Source: [Anoxybacillus] calidus (lineage in GTDB: Bacteria; Bacillota; Bacilli; Bacillales; Anoxybacillaceae). From it: a DNA stretch of 64,000 nt. The stretch spans positions 124,001-188,000 of the forward strand of contig NZ_JACDUU010000007.1 in NCBI RefSeq assembly GCF_013760845.1, written 5' to 3'. The first letter of the stretch is position 1. Every line of letters starts with the position of its first letter. This document shows, one piece after another, positions 6,783 to 16,466 of the stretch. The position numbers and the translations under genes were made by a program. Under the pieces are notes generated by a model. That model searched no databases. It was not told where the DNA came from and was given only the letters and a program-made list of their open reading frames with translations.

Positions 6783-8930
6783 ATGAAAAAGGCGGCAAAA
6801 AGAAATGCACAAATTCTTGCGATTGATGCCGGGGGGACGATGACAGACACATTTATCATCGATGAAAACGGTGATTTTGTCGTCGGGAAGGCACAATCCA
6901 CACCGGAAGATGAATCAGTAGGTCTCTTAAACTCTGCGAGGGATGCACTTGCCTACTGGGACACAACAGTCGAAGAAGAATTTCCGAAACTGCTTGCAGG
7001 AGTCTATTCGGGAACTGCGATGCTAAACCGGCTCGTTTCAAGGAAAGGGCGTCGAGTCGGATTGATCGTTAACAAGGGAATGGAAGATTTTCACCGGATG
7101 GGTCGGGCGATCCAGGCATATCTCGGCTATTCTTACTCAGACCGTTTGCACTTAAATACCCATCGTTACGATCCTCCGCTTGTGCCAAGGGAGTTGACAA
7201 GAGGAGTAACCGAAAGAGTTGACTTATTTGGAAACGTTGTCATTCCGCTTTATGAACATGAAGTGGAACCGGCAGTAAGAGAACTTCTGGAACAAGATGT
7301 CGAAGCGATTGTCATCAGCTTGCTTCATTCTTATAAGTATCCTCACCATGAGCGAAAAATTAGGGATATTGCAAAAGAAGTCATGAAGAAAGTTGGAAAG
7401 GAAGTCCCTGTGTTTGCGTCTGTTGATTATTATCCTGTCAGAAAAGAGTCGCATCGCACAAATACAACGATCATTGAAGCGTATGCAGCTGATCCTTCAC
7501 GTGAGACACTGATAAAAATCAATAACATGCTGAAAGAGCATGGGGCTAATTTCGACTTGCGTGTGATGGCAAGCCATGGTGGAACGATCAGCACACGGGC
7601 CAATGAATTGGCAAGAACGCTTGTATCCGGCCCGATCGGCGGTGTAATTGGTGCGAAATACCTCGGAGAACAGCTTGGTATCCGCAATATCGCCTGTTCG
7701 GATATCGGAGGAACGAGTTTTGATATGGCGCTCATCACTCAGGGAGACTTGAGCATCAACACAAGTCCAGATATGGCCCGTCTCGTACTTTCACTGCCGC
7801 TTGTCGCCATGGATACCGTCGGAGCGGGAGCCGGAAGCTACGTCAGAATCGACCCGAACTTCAAGTCGTTGACACTTGGACCGGATAGTGCCGGATCGAG
7901 AGTCGGTGTCTGCTATCCGGAAGGCGGCGTAGAAACGGTAACGGTAACCGACTGCCATGTTGTTCTCGGCCTGATCAACCCGGATAACTTCCTCGGCGGC
8001 GAAGTGAAACTATATCCGGGACGTGCATACGAAGCGGTTAAGAAACAGATTGCTGATCCGCTCGGGTTATCTGTTGAAGATGCGGCATACGGTGTGATTG
8101 ACCTGCTTGAATCACAGCTTCGTAACTACCTTGAATCCATGATTTTAGGAAAAGGGTATTCACCATCCCAGTATGTATGCTTCTCATACGGTGGCGGCGG
8201 CCCGCTACATACAGCCGGTTATACGAAGGGTCTCGGTTTTGAAGACGTGCTTGTACCGGCATGGGCGGCAGGATTTTCTGCGTTTGGCTGTGGTGCTGCG
8301 GACTTTGAATACCGTTATGATAAAACACTCGATATTAATGTCAATGACGGCGCTGCCGACGACATCAAACTGAAAGCCGGAAAAGAATTGCAGGCCGCGT
8401 GGGATGAACTGAAAGAAAAAGTCGCAGCCGAATTCGAGAAAAGCCAGTTTAGTAGAAAAGATGTTGATTTCCGCCTCTATTTCCGTATGCAGTACCAGGG
8501 ACAATTAAACGACTTGGAAATTGAAGCACCGATTGAAGCTTTCAAAGATGTGAATGACTGGGATGAACTTGTCAACGCATTCGAGGACACATACACGAGG
8601 GTTTACGCAAAAGCGGCAAAATCGCCTGAACTCGGATACAGCATCACAGGCGCAATCGTCCGAGGCATTGTCGAAGTGCCTAAACCAAAAATTCCTGTAG
8701 AGCCGCTCGCAGGTGAAACACCGCCTCAAGAAGCGTTCCTCGGCAAGCGCAATGTGTACTGGAAAGGCGAATGGATCAAAGCTGACATTTGGGAAATGGA
8801 AAAACTGAAGCCGGGTAACAAAATCGCAGGGTTTTCGATTATTGAATCTCCGGCTACGACATTTGTCGTTCCTATAGGATTTGAAACATACCTTGACCAG
8901 CACCGCATTTTCCATTTGAAAGAAATTTAA
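6783..8930 (+). CDS. acxA: Acetone carboxylase beta subunit (HyuA-like)
   Basis: A 715-residue hydantoinase/oxoprolinase-A family protein, close to the 78-kDa beta subunit of acetone carboxylase. The complex carboxylates acetone to acetoacetate using bicarbonate and ATP in the cytoplasm; this subunit binds ATP and activates the substrates. The actin-like phosphate-binding motifs are visible as AIDAGGTMTDTFIID near the N-terminus and SDIGGTSFDMALI in the middle. The start was set at ATG 6783, behind GGAAGGGG, rather than at an ATG 17 codons upstream. acxB follows after 25 bp. The gamma gene downstream is the marker that separates this operon from hydantoinases. The three genes look more GC-rich than the flanking DNA, which suggests transfer. 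Confidence 0.9.
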   Translation: MKKAAKRNAQILAIDAGGTMTDTFIIDENGDFVVGKAQSTPEDESVGLLNSARDALAYWDTTVEEEFPKLLAGVYSGTAMLNRLVSRKGRRVGLIVNKGMEDFHRMGRAIQAYLGYSYSDRLHLNTHRYDPPLVPRELTRGVTERVDLFGNVVIPLYEHEVEPAVRELLEQDVEAIVISLLHSYKYPHHERKIRDIAKEVMKKVGKEVPVFASVDYYPVRKESHRTNTTIIEAYAADPSRETLIKINNMLKEHGANFDLRVMASHGGTISTRANELARTLVSGPIGGVIGAKYLGEQLGIRNIACSDIGGTSFDMALITQGDLSINTSPDMARLVLSLPLVAMDTVGAGAGSYVRIDPNFKSLTLGPDSAGSRVGVCYPEGGVETVTVTDCHVVLGLINPDNFLGGEVKLYPGRAYEAVKKQIADPLGLSVEDAAYGVIDLLESQLRNYLESMILGKGYSPSQYVCFSYGGGGPLHTAGYTKGLGFEDVLVPAWAAGFSAFGCGAADFEYRYDKTLDINVNDGAADDIKLKAGKELQAAWDELKEKVAAEFEKSQFSRKDVDFRLYFRMQYQGQLNDLEIEAPIEAFKDVNDWDELVNAFEDTYTRVYAKAAKSPELGYSITGAIVRGIVEVPKPKIPVEPLAGETPPQEAFLGKRNVYWKGEWIKADIWEMEKLKPGNKIAGFSIIESPATTFVVPIGFETYLDQHRIFHLKEI

Positions 8931-8955
8931 GGCTTAAAAAGGAGGTTGATCCAGC

Positions 8956-11226
8956 ATGGCGATTAACGAAAAAGAATTGACAAGTCGCAAAAACATTGGC
9001 TGGGACGGAAAAACACTCAAGCAAATGCGCGAGGAGATCGATCAGCTCAGCCGGACAACGGGACATTACGCAGGGTTGAAAAAGCTTCCGCTGAAAGAAA
9101 CCGAACCGATTCGCTATGAAAAGATCTTTTCGAAACTGCGCGGCGGGGTTGTACACGCGCGGGAAACGGCAAAAAAAGTCGCTGCATCGCCAATTGTCGA
9201 GCAAGAAGGTGAATTGTGTTTTACACTTTACACACCTGAAGGCGATTCGATTGTCACTTCAACTGGTATCATCATTCATGTCGGTACGATGGGTGCCGCA
9301 ATCAAATTCATGATTAAAAACGATTATGAAGTGAACCCTGGTATCGAAGATGGCGATATTTTCTGTAACAATGACTGTCAGATTGGAAACGTTCATCCGT
9401 GTGACGTCCATACGATTGTGCCAATCTTCTACGAAGGAGAACTGATCGGCTGGGTCGGCGGGGTTACTCACGTGATCGATGTTGGGGCAACTGCTCCGGG
9501 AAGTATGACTGTCGGTCCTGTCACTCGTTACGATGACGGTTATCAGGTTGCCTGCCGCAAAATCGGTAAAAACGATACGCTGTTAAAAGACTGGTTAATT
9601 GAAAGCCAGCGGTCGGTCCGTACTACGAAATACTGGTTGCTTGATGAACGGACGCGTGTAGCCGGCTGTCATATGATTCGCGATCTTGTTCTTGATATTG
9701 TGAAAGAGGAAGGAGTCGATACCTACAAGAAATTTATCCGCGAAGTGATCGAGGAAGGACGCCGCGGTTTTGTCAACCAGGTAAAAACATTGCTGATTCC
9801 GGGTAAATATCGCCAGGTTTCATTCGTAGATGTACCGTACAAAAATCTTGATGTACCGCCTTATGCCCGCGTGAACACGATTATGCATGCGCCGACTGAG
9901 CTGACCGTTCACAAGGATGGCAAGTTCCAAATCGACTTCGAAGGCGTCAATAGATGGGGCTGGCACAGTTACAACGCAACACCGGTTTCAATTACGAGCG
10001 GAATATGGGTCATGATGTCGCAAACACTCATCCCGAACGACCGGGTCAATGACGGTGCATATTATGCAAGCCAGTTTGACCTGCCGTACGGTTCATGGCT
10101 AAATCCAGATGATATCCGTACCGCACACAGCTATGCATGGCATTTCCTTGTGTCCGCGTGGAGCCCGTTATGGCGTGCACTCAGTCGAAATTATTTTGCC
10201 CGCGGTTATCTCGAAGAAGTCAATGCCGGAAACGCCAATACGTCTAACTGGCTGCAGGGGGGCGGTTACAACCAGTACAATGAAAACCATGCCGTCAATA
10301 GCTTCGAATCAGCCGCTGAAGGCGTTGGGGCAAGTGCGGTAAGAGACGGCATCAGCCATGCCGCTGCAATCTGGAATCCAGAAGGCGATATGGGTGATAT
10401 GGAAATATGGGAGCTGGCGGAACCGCTCATTTATCTCGGACGAAGCATCAAACCGAATACGGCCGGTTACGGGAAGTACCGAGGTGGAAGCGGCTATGAA
10501 ACATTAAGAATGGTATACGGGGCGAAGGACTGGACGATGTTCTTCATGGGTAACGGCTACATGTCGAGTGACTGCGGATTGATGGGCGGTTATCCAGCTG
10601 CGGCAGGATACCGTTTCGAAGCCCATGGTACGAATTTAAAAGAACGGATCGAAAAAAGGCTGCCGATTCCGACTGGCGGTGACCGCGATCCTGACAACCC
10701 AGAATACGACAGACTGATAGAAGCAAAAGAAATTATCCGCGACAAGCAAGCGATTACGACAGAAACCATTTTTGAAAACTATGATCTGTATTTGAATTAC
10801 TTACGTGGGGGTCCAGGATTTGGTGATCCGCTTGAGCGGAAACCGAAAATGATCGAAGATGATTTGAACGAAGGACATCTTCTACCTCGTTTTGCTGAAA
10901 GCGTTTATGGAGCTGTCGTCACTCAGGATGAAAAAGGAAAATATATCGTCGATGAAGAAGCAACGGCAAAACGTCGTGAGCAAATTAGAAAAGAACGGCT
11001 TAAGCGGGGTGTTCCGACAAAAAAATGGATGGAGAAGGAAAGAAAGAAAATTATCAACAAAGAAGCGGCTGTACAGGTGCGCCACATGTATGCAAGCACG
11101 TTCGCGTTAAGTGAAAAGTTTTACAATGAGTTCAAATCGTTCTGGAACTTGCCGAAGGATTGGAAATTGACTGAAGATGAACTTGGAGTTCCGGTCTTTG
11201 GCAGGAAAATCAATAAAATGAGGTGA
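8956..11226 (+). CDS. acxB: Acetone carboxylase alpha subunit (HyuB-like)
   Basis: A 756-residue hydantoinase-B family protein, matching the 85-kDa alpha subunit. In the known enzyme this subunit carries the metal site where acetone is carboxylated. His147, Asp150 (in NVHPCDVH) and His172 (in GGVTHVIDVG) lie with the spacing expected of the Mn ligands of the Xanthobacter enzyme; the assignment is mine from memory of that family. Many Trp/Tyr-rich and Gly-rich loops follow, for example LQGGGYNQYNENHAVNSFES. AAGGAGG precedes the ATG at good distance. The gene lies between acxA and acxC with short gaps, in the usual order beta-alpha-gamma. Confidence 0.9.
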   Translation: MAINEKELTSRKNIGWDGKTLKQMREEIDQLSRTTGHYAGLKKLPLKETEPIRYEKIFSKLRGGVVHARETAKKVAASPIVEQEGELCFTLYTPEGDSIVTSTGIIIHVGTMGAAIKFMIKNDYEVNPGIEDGDIFCNNDCQIGNVHPCDVHTIVPIFYEGELIGWVGGVTHVIDVGATAPGSMTVGPVTRYDDGYQVACRKIGKNDTLLKDWLIESQRSVRTTKYWLLDERTRVAGCHMIRDLVLDIVKEEGVDTYKKFIREVIEEGRRGFVNQVKTLLIPGKYRQVSFVDVPYKNLDVPPYARVNTIMHAPTELTVHKDGKFQIDFEGVNRWGWHSYNATPVSITSGIWVMMSQTLIPNDRVNDGAYYASQFDLPYGSWLNPDDIRTAHSYAWHFLVSAWSPLWRALSRNYFARGYLEEVNAGNANTSNWLQGGGYNQYNENHAVNSFESAAEGVGASAVRDGISHAAAIWNPEGDMGDMEIWELAEPLIYLGRSIKPNTAGYGKYRGGSGYETLRMVYGAKDWTMFFMGNGYMSSDCGLMGGYPAAAGYRFEAHGTNLKERIEKRLPIPTGGDRDPDNPEYDRLIEAKEIIRDKQAITTETIFENYDLYLNYLRGGPGFGDPLERKPKMIEDDLNEGHLLPRFAESVYGAVVTQDEKGKYIVDEEATAKRREQIRKERLKRGVPTKKWMEKERKKIINKEAAVQVRHMYASTFALSEKFYNEFKSFWNLPKDWKLTEDELGVPVFGRKINKMR

Positions 11227-11230
11227 GAAC

Positions 11231-11740
11231 ATGGCACAGTACGATAAGTACGATCGCAAGACGATTGAAGAATTAATCGATGGTACGATAGACTTTTTCA
11301 AGTTAAAAGAAATGCTCTCAAACTTTAAAGACACTGACAGATTTGATAAATATATCAGCATACTCCAGGAAAGAGTGCCGTGGGACGATCCGATTTTGCT
11401 GCCGGCCGGGCTTCACCTCTACATCGTTCAGAAGCCAGACGGGAAACGAATCGTAAAGTGTGATTGCGGACATGAATTCTGCGAGGCAAGTGATAACTGG
11501 AAACTTCATGCGCTCATATATGTTCGTGATACAGAAGAAAAAATGGCAGAGCTGTATCCGAAAATGCTGGCGCAAGATCCGGAATGGCAAGTCCTCCGCG
11601 AGTATTACTGCCCTGGCTGTGCGACTCAGCTTGAGGTAGAAGCGGTGACGCCTTGGTATCCAGTCATAAAAGATTTCGAACCTGATATCGATACGTTCTA
11701 TAAGGAGTGGCTGAAACGTCCGCTTCCTCAAGCGAAATAA
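11231..11740 (+). CDS. acxC: Acetone carboxylase gamma subunit
   Basis: A 169-residue protein of the size and character of the small (about 20 kDa) gamma subunit, which is unique to acetone/acetophenone carboxylases and links the two large subunits. Two cysteine clusters are visible, VKCDCGHEFCE at about 77-86 and YYCPGCATQ at about 126-131, which could hold a zinc ion. GAGGTGAG precedes the ATG and only 4 bp separate it from acxB. A terminator follows. Acetoacetate formed here would need a CoA-transferase or synthetase, which is not in the window. Confidence 0.9.
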   Translation: MAQYDKYDRKTIEELIDGTIDFFKLKEMLSNFKDTDRFDKYISILQERVPWDDPILLPAGLHLYIVQKPDGKRIVKCDCGHEFCEASDNWKLHALIYVRDTEEKMAELYPKMLAQDPEWQVLREYYCPGCATQLEVEAVTPWYPVIKDFEPDIDTFYKEWLKRPLPQAK

Positions 11741-11748
11741 ATATGAAC

Positions 11749-11782
11749 AAACAGACGACGGTTTTTACTGTCGTCTGTTTTA
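11749..11782 (+). terminator. Terminator of the acx operon
   Basis: An 11-bp stem AAACAGACGAC / GTCGTCTGTTT with a 10-nt loop directly after acxC, ending in TTTTAT. Confidence 0.8.
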
Positions 11783-11912
11783 TGAAATTCATGGAGGTGT
11801 AGATATTTAGGATCCGGATACAGGAGATACTGCTGTTAACCAGGGAGATTTACCTAGTAATGTGAAGTATATGATTTACTATCATGAGCTAGATCGTGTT
11901 ATAAATAAAATT

Positions 11913-11957
11913 CCGCCGCTTTTCCGAGATAGAAATGATGTAAAAGCGGTGGCTTTT
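11913..11957. terminator. Bidirectional terminator between acx and siderophore operons
   Basis: CCGCCGCTTTT (11913-11923) pairs with AAAAGCGGTGG (11942-11952), with one G-T pair, followed by CTTTTTTC on the plus strand. A second hairpin (11964-11972 with 11984-11992) overlaps the stop codon of the PLP decarboxylase gene on the minus strand. Confidence 0.75.
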
Positions 11958-11990
11958 TTCTTTAACTTTGACAACGGCTAGTCGTCAAAG

Positions 11991-13199
11991 TTACTCCAAG
12001 TAAATAAATTCTGGATATGGATGACTTAAAAACTGGGAATGGGAAATGTCCCAACCGTAAGCACCGGCACATTCAAAAAGCACTATATCACCAACTCGAA
12101 CATTCGGACAAAAAACATCTCGAGCCAAAACGTCATTTGGTGTACATAATTCCCCTACGATTGTTACTGCATCTTGAGTAATACCAAACCGAGCAAACGG
12201 ATAGTCCCATTGTTCAATTGGTATAATCGAAAAAGGATGATTCATCTTCCAAGCAGCAGGTAAGCGCAAATGATGCGTCCCACCGCGAAGCACTGCAAAA
12301 TTTTTCCCATAATTCTTTTTAATATCTAAAATTTCGGTAGCATAATAACCATGATGTGCCGTTATGTATCTGCCTAGTTCAAATACAACAGTCCATAGAG
12401 GATGGGCATGTTGTTTTAATATGAGCTGCAACTGGTTGTTGAAGCTCTCCCAATCAAACCTTTTATCAGGATGATCATAATGGATGCCAACTCCACCTCC
12501 CACATTGACAACGGAAAAACATTGTGCAAATTCTTTTTCCCATTTGTCAGTTTGTTCTAAACAATGCTTCACAAATAAGACATGTTGCTTCTCATCTAGA
12601 TTGTTTGACATCGCATGAAAATGAAATCCGTGCAGCTTTACGTGTTTCATTTCTTTCGTCATTTGAATAGCGAGGGGAATTTGGGTTTCATCTATTCCAA
12701 ACTGTGTTGGAAGCCCGGCCATTTTTAACCTTGCCTCTGGCACTGTTGTTTGTAAATTTACTCTCAGCAAGATTGGAACAACCATCTTATATTGCTCTGC
12801 AATCCAGTTTAACCGTTGCAATTCAAACACGCTTTCTACATGTATAAAAGAGATATCATTCGTAATGGCTACTCGTAATTCCTCGTCCGTTTTCCCAGGG
12901 CCACCGAAAATCATTGGAACGGTAGAGCTAACAGATCGTACTTTATTCAATTCTCCTATTGAGGCAATTTCGAATCCCGTCACATACGGTTGTAAGGCTT
13001 TCAATATTTTTATATCCGCATTTGCTTTAACTGCATAGAATAAACGGCATTGATGCGGCAAAGATTCTGACAGATTTTTCACATGCTCTTGCAGCCCTTT
13101 TAAATCATATAAATAGGCACAAACGGGTTTGTTCTTTTTCTCCTTCCAATCGATGATCGCTTCTTGAATCATTGGATTTTTGATTGTCCTCATTGCCAT
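11991..13199 (-). CDS. PLP-dependent decarboxylase of siderophore operon (DAP/Orn/Arg decarboxylase fold III)
   Basis: A 402-residue alanine-racemase-fold decarboxylase. The PLP-lysine motif FYAVKANADIKIL lies near residue 50, followed by the glycine-rich phosphate-binding VNVGGGVGIHYD and the C-terminal ELCTPNDVLARDVF that completes the active site across the dimer. It ends the siderophore operon, 18 bp after the MFS gene, with GTGAGGAGAAG as ribosome binding site. In related clusters (SbnH of staphyloferrin B, FslC of Francisella) such enzymes decarboxylate a siderophore intermediate or supply a diamine. A role in lysine biosynthesis is possible from sequence alone but unlikely given the context. 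The exact substrate is not known. Confidence 0.85.
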   Translation of the reverse strand: MAMRTIKNPMIQEAIIDWKEKKNKPVCAYLYDLKGLQEHVKNLSESLPHQCRLFYAVKANADIKILKALQPYVTGFEIASIGELNKVRSVSSTVPMIFGGPGKTDEELRVAITNDISFIHVESVFELQRLNWIAEQYKMVVPILLRVNLQTTVPEARLKMAGLPTQFGIDETQIPLAIQMTKEMKHVKLHGFHFHAMSNNLDEKQHVLFVKHCLEQTDKWEKEFAQCFSVVNVGGGVGIHYDHPDKRFDWESFNNQLQLILKQHAHPLWTVVFELGRYITAHHGYYATEILDIKKNYGKNFAVLRGGTHHLRLPAAWKMNHPFSIIPIEQWDYPFARFGITQDAVTIVGELCTPNDVLARDVFCPNVRVGDIVLFECAGAYGWDISHSQFLSHPYPEFIYLE

Positions 13200-13217
13200 T
13201 GACTTCTCCTCACTTTT

Positions 13218-14438
13218 TTATAGCTTCCATAACTCTTTCCTCTGTAATAAAACAAATAAAGTACATCCTATACATCCTGCTCCCATAACGATGCCTGCTA
13301 TAAATACTCCGAACCTCTCAGCTAAAGATGTAATGATGATTGTTCCTAAAGGAATAAATCCCCTATCCATTAGCGCAATGCTCATAATTCTTCCTCTTAA
13401 ACCATCTGGTACAGTGGTTTGTATTGCTGTACGGCTCAATGTTCTGTATACCTGGCTTGTTATTCCAATAAAAAACATTGCGGTGGATGCAAACAGAAAG
13501 TTGTCCGCTACAAACATAAACATAAGCAATGTTCCACCGAAACCGAGCAATGAACTAATCAGCCATTTCCCTATCGCACCTACGGAGAAGACGGATAACG
13601 ATATCGTTCCTAAAAGCGCACCCATAGAAGAAATAGATAGAAGCGTTGCAAAACCTTCTGCCTCCCTCTTCATTAACTCTTGAACAAATAGAGGAATCAC
13701 GCTGGAATAAGGAAATCCAAACACCATCGGCACAACTGCTAAAAGCAACAACGATTGTACTAAAGGAGTTTCTTTTACATATTGCAATCCTTCTCTTATT
13801 CCAATAGAAGGCCCTAATTGTTTTTTTCGCTTCGTAGGCATATCTTCCTTAAGAGCCAATAAAGAAATGAGAGAGACAAAAAGTGTGAAACCGTATAGAA
13901 TAAGCAATGAAAAAGTTTCCATGTACGTTAGCAGCCACCCCGCTACCGCAGGACCAAGAATTCGTCCAATATGCAGTCCGGCTGTATGTAAAGCAATGGT
14001 GCTAGAAAGAGAAGAGGGAGGAACTAAACTAGGCATATAAGAATTGCGAATCGATGTTTCTAATGCCATAAATATGGAACGTAATACGACTGCAAGGAGT
14101 ATCCATATAAAGGGCGCTTCATTATAAAGGAAAAATGCAAGAACAAACGTCACGATCATCATCACCGCTTGAACGCCCACAAGTAGTGAGCGTCGGTCAA
14201 ATCGGTCTGCTAACATTCCTCCTGGCAAGCTGAATAGAAAAATCGGCACGAGGCGGCACGCATTGAGAATCCCTAAATGCAAAGGAGAGGATGAAAGCTG
14301 CAATACCGCCCAGTTTAAAGCAACAAAATCCATCCATTCTCCTATTCTTGATGGTAAGCTTCCTAACATGTACAAGCGAAAAAGTGGATATTTTAACGCA
14401 AAAGATGAATCCGCTTTCCATTGCATGACTTGTGGCAT
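13218..14438 (-). CDS. MFS siderophore exporter
   Basis: A 406-residue major facilitator with about 12 hydrophobic segments and the loop motif GGMLADRFDRRSLLVG between segments 2 and 3. It resembles EntS-like exporters. It sits within the Fur-controlled operon, 15 bp after the second IucA/IucC gene and 18 bp before the decarboxylase, so siderophore secretion is the likely role. AGGAGAAAGTGAT precedes ATG 14438. No ferric-siderophore uptake genes are present nearby. Confidence 0.85.
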   Translation of the reverse strand: MPQVMQWKADSSFALKYPLFRLYMLGSLPSRIGEWMDFVALNWAVLQLSSSPLHLGILNACRLVPIFLFSLPGGMLADRFDRRSLLVGVQAVMMIVTFVLAFFLYNEAPFIWILLAVVLRSIFMALETSIRNSYMPSLVPPSSLSSTIALHTAGLHIGRILGPAVAGWLLTYMETFSLLILYGFTLFVSLISLLALKEDMPTKRKKQLGPSIGIREGLQYVKETPLVQSLLLLAVVPMVFGFPYSSVIPLFVQELMKREAEGFATLLSISSMGALLGTISLSVFSVGAIGKWLISSLLGFGGTLLMFMFVADNFLFASTAMFFIGITSQVYRTLSRTAIQTTVPDGLRGRIMSIALMDRGFIPLGTIIITSLAERFGVFIAGIVMGAGCIGCTLFVLLQRKELWKL

Positions 14439-14453
14439 ATCACTTTCTCCTGT

Positions 14454-16466
14454 TCATACGCTGACTAATGGATTGGGTACTGAAACATAGAAGTAGCGTT
14501 TCTGTTCCGGATTCAATCTCATCTTCGTTAATGCTTTATGATCGATTTTTTTCTGATATAGTGCTTCCTTGTCTTCATGAATGTGTTCTAGAAGTTCTTG
14601 ATTGAATGCCGACTGCTCAAACACCTTGTCACATTGAAGACGAACCGGTTTCCATAAAAGACTTTCCTCAATGTTCCAATACTTGCTTATTTGCTGGATG
14701 ATTTCACTCAGTTGGTTTTGAAAAACCGTATAAAATACTTTATTTTGTACTTCCTGCAAATCATCGGTAATTGTGATAGAACCCGGATAAAACTGTATAT
14801 CCAAACCTTGTTTTTGCAATCGTGGACGATGGATTCTTACTCCGCCCCAATCACGAAAAAGAATTTTTACTGGTCTTCCATTTTTGAAAACAGGAACTGT
14901 ATTTTGTAGATGTCCTTCTAAACCAATTCCATATTTAAACAATAGGGTTAAAAAACCTGGTAGAGCAACCTGTGCATATTCTTTTATAAAAGAAACGGCT
15001 GATTCTTTTCGAGATTTTATATTAAGGGTTTTTGCATATCTTTCTATTATTTCAATTAAAATAGGTTTTCTGTTGATAGGAGACTGAGCATATAATGCTG
15101 TTCCTGCAATGGCAATTTCGTCATTATGAATAACTTGTTCCATATTTTCCCGATAAATAACAGAAAGATTTCGGTTTTTTAATGTATCGTCTGAACGAAA
15201 CGAACATCCACCGATTTCACAAATAGGAATAAATGTTTGTGCTAATTGTTTTTCCCTATCCATCACTTTTCGAATGAGTTTCGTAAATTCAGCACCGTTG
15301 TTTGCAGATTGCGGTGAAATCGAGCGCACAGTTGACGTCATTTGACTATGAACGGCCGTTTTAACACATATATCCTTATCCTTTGGAATAACCGTCCGAA
15401 ACGAGGTTGTGGCAAATGCTGGAATATTGACTTTTTCTATCAATATTAATGTTCCATCTTTCAGCTCTTCTCGATATACATCTGGAATGATATTTTTCCA
15501 TTGCCATGGGTGAACAGGAAGCAATACGAAATCTTCGAGTTTCTGTTCTTTGGTAGCAAAAAATTCCCTAATCTCATTTTTAAATTCTGGAAAATGTTCA
15601 AAAAAGAAGTCGTTCGGCTCTTGATGATCAAAGAACCGATAATCACATAAATCCCGATGAAGAGCGACTAATTTTAATGATGGTGTTCCTTCAAATTCCG
15701 CCGCATAGTTAAACACATCCTCAGGTAGCATTCCCATTTTCGTTTTGGAGCCGGGATGAAGATGATGTCCTTCCACGCACAATTGCTCAAAAAACAACAT
15801 GGCTGAAAAAGAAGGATCAGTATTTTGTTTCTGTTGAATGTAATCTAGTGTATCAACAGTATTTTTGAATGAAACATTTATCTTTTTCGACTTTTCCTCA
15901 AAGTAAGCATAGGCAAGTGCTAAATTGGCACTACCATTTTCTAATTCTTCTATAAGAGGACCCCATTTGCTGACTTCTTTACTACTGTCTTTTTGTTTCA
16001 ATAAGTGCAGTAATTCTGTGCTATGACTAATTTTTTTTAATTGATTTCCTGTCAATAAGATGTCCCCTACAATTTCAAATCGTCGAAAAGAATATTCCTT
16101 ACTCACTGGTATGATTAAACATTCCCGCTCATTTAGAGAATAGATTTTATATAATATTCCTTCTTGAAGATTTGTATTTTGTAGTTGACGAATCATTGCT
16201 TCCCAGTGTTCTGTTAGTTTTGGTAGATTCATAGCAAAAGTTGAACCTATCACACGCAAATCGTATGAAGTTGAAAAGAGTCCAAAAACATCTTCACGCA
16301 GAAGGGAAGCGGTTATTCTGTGTAAAATCGTGCGTCTTGCCCGAGCTAGATTTTCTATGTAGGCTTGCAGTAAATGAGGCTGTTTCTTTTCTAAAAACTC
16401 GATACAGCGCATTTCATCGGCAGTCAGTTGTAATTCTGTTTGTAAAACAGACGTACAAACACTCAT
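14454..16466 (-). CDS. NIS siderophore synthetase (IucA/IucC family), second copy
   Basis: A 670-residue NRPS-independent siderophore synthetase that joins a carboxylate (probably citrate) to an amine or alcohol through an acyl-adenylate. The ATP-binding signature GHHLHPGSKTKMG, the VHPWQW motif, and the C-terminal FhuF-like part with YGIGLEGHLQNTVP and DWGGVRIHRP are all present. The start was set at ATG 16466, which forms an ATGA overlap with the upstream synthetase and has GGAAAGGAGAG before it. Two different synthetases in one operon suggest condensation at two sites of the product. Which carboxyl group each uses cannot be read from motifs. Confidence 0.9.
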   Translation of the reverse strand: MSVCTSVLQTELQLTADEMRCIEFLEKKQPHLLQAYIENLARARRTILHRITASLLREDVFGLFSTSYDLRVIGSTFAMNLPKLTEHWEAMIRQLQNTNLQEGILYKIYSLNERECLIIPVSKEYSFRRFEIVGDILLTGNQLKKISHSTELLHLLKQKDSSKEVSKWGPLIEELENGSANLALAYAYFEEKSKKINVSFKNTVDTLDYIQQKQNTDPSFSAMLFFEQLCVEGHHLHPGSKTKMGMLPEDVFNYAAEFEGTPSLKLVALHRDLCDYRFFDHQEPNDFFFEHFPEFKNEIREFFATKEQKLEDFVLLPVHPWQWKNIIPDVYREELKDGTLILIEKVNIPAFATTSFRTVIPKDKDICVKTAVHSQMTSTVRSISPQSANNGAEFTKLIRKVMDREKQLAQTFIPICEIGGCSFRSDDTLKNRNLSVIYRENMEQVIHNDEIAIAGTALYAQSPINRKPILIEIIERYAKTLNIKSRKESAVSFIKEYAQVALPGFLTLLFKYGIGLEGHLQNTVPVFKNGRPVKILFRDWGGVRIHRPRLQKQGLDIQFYPGSITITDDLQEVQNKVFYTVFQNQLSEIIQQISKYWNIEESLLWKPVRLQCDKVFEQSAFNQELLEHIHEDKEALYQKKIDHKALTKMRLNPEQKRYFYVSVPNPLVSV

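Noticed and set aside
8038-8328. Long minus-strand frames inside the acetone carboxylase and metE genes
   Set aside because: They are antisense shadows of clearly coding plus-strand genes and lack ribosome binding sites.
11812-11981. Open frame DPDTGDTAVNQGDL... between acx and siderophore operons
   Set aside because: No start codon, a stop immediately upstream, and it runs through a bidirectional terminator; at best a gene scrap.
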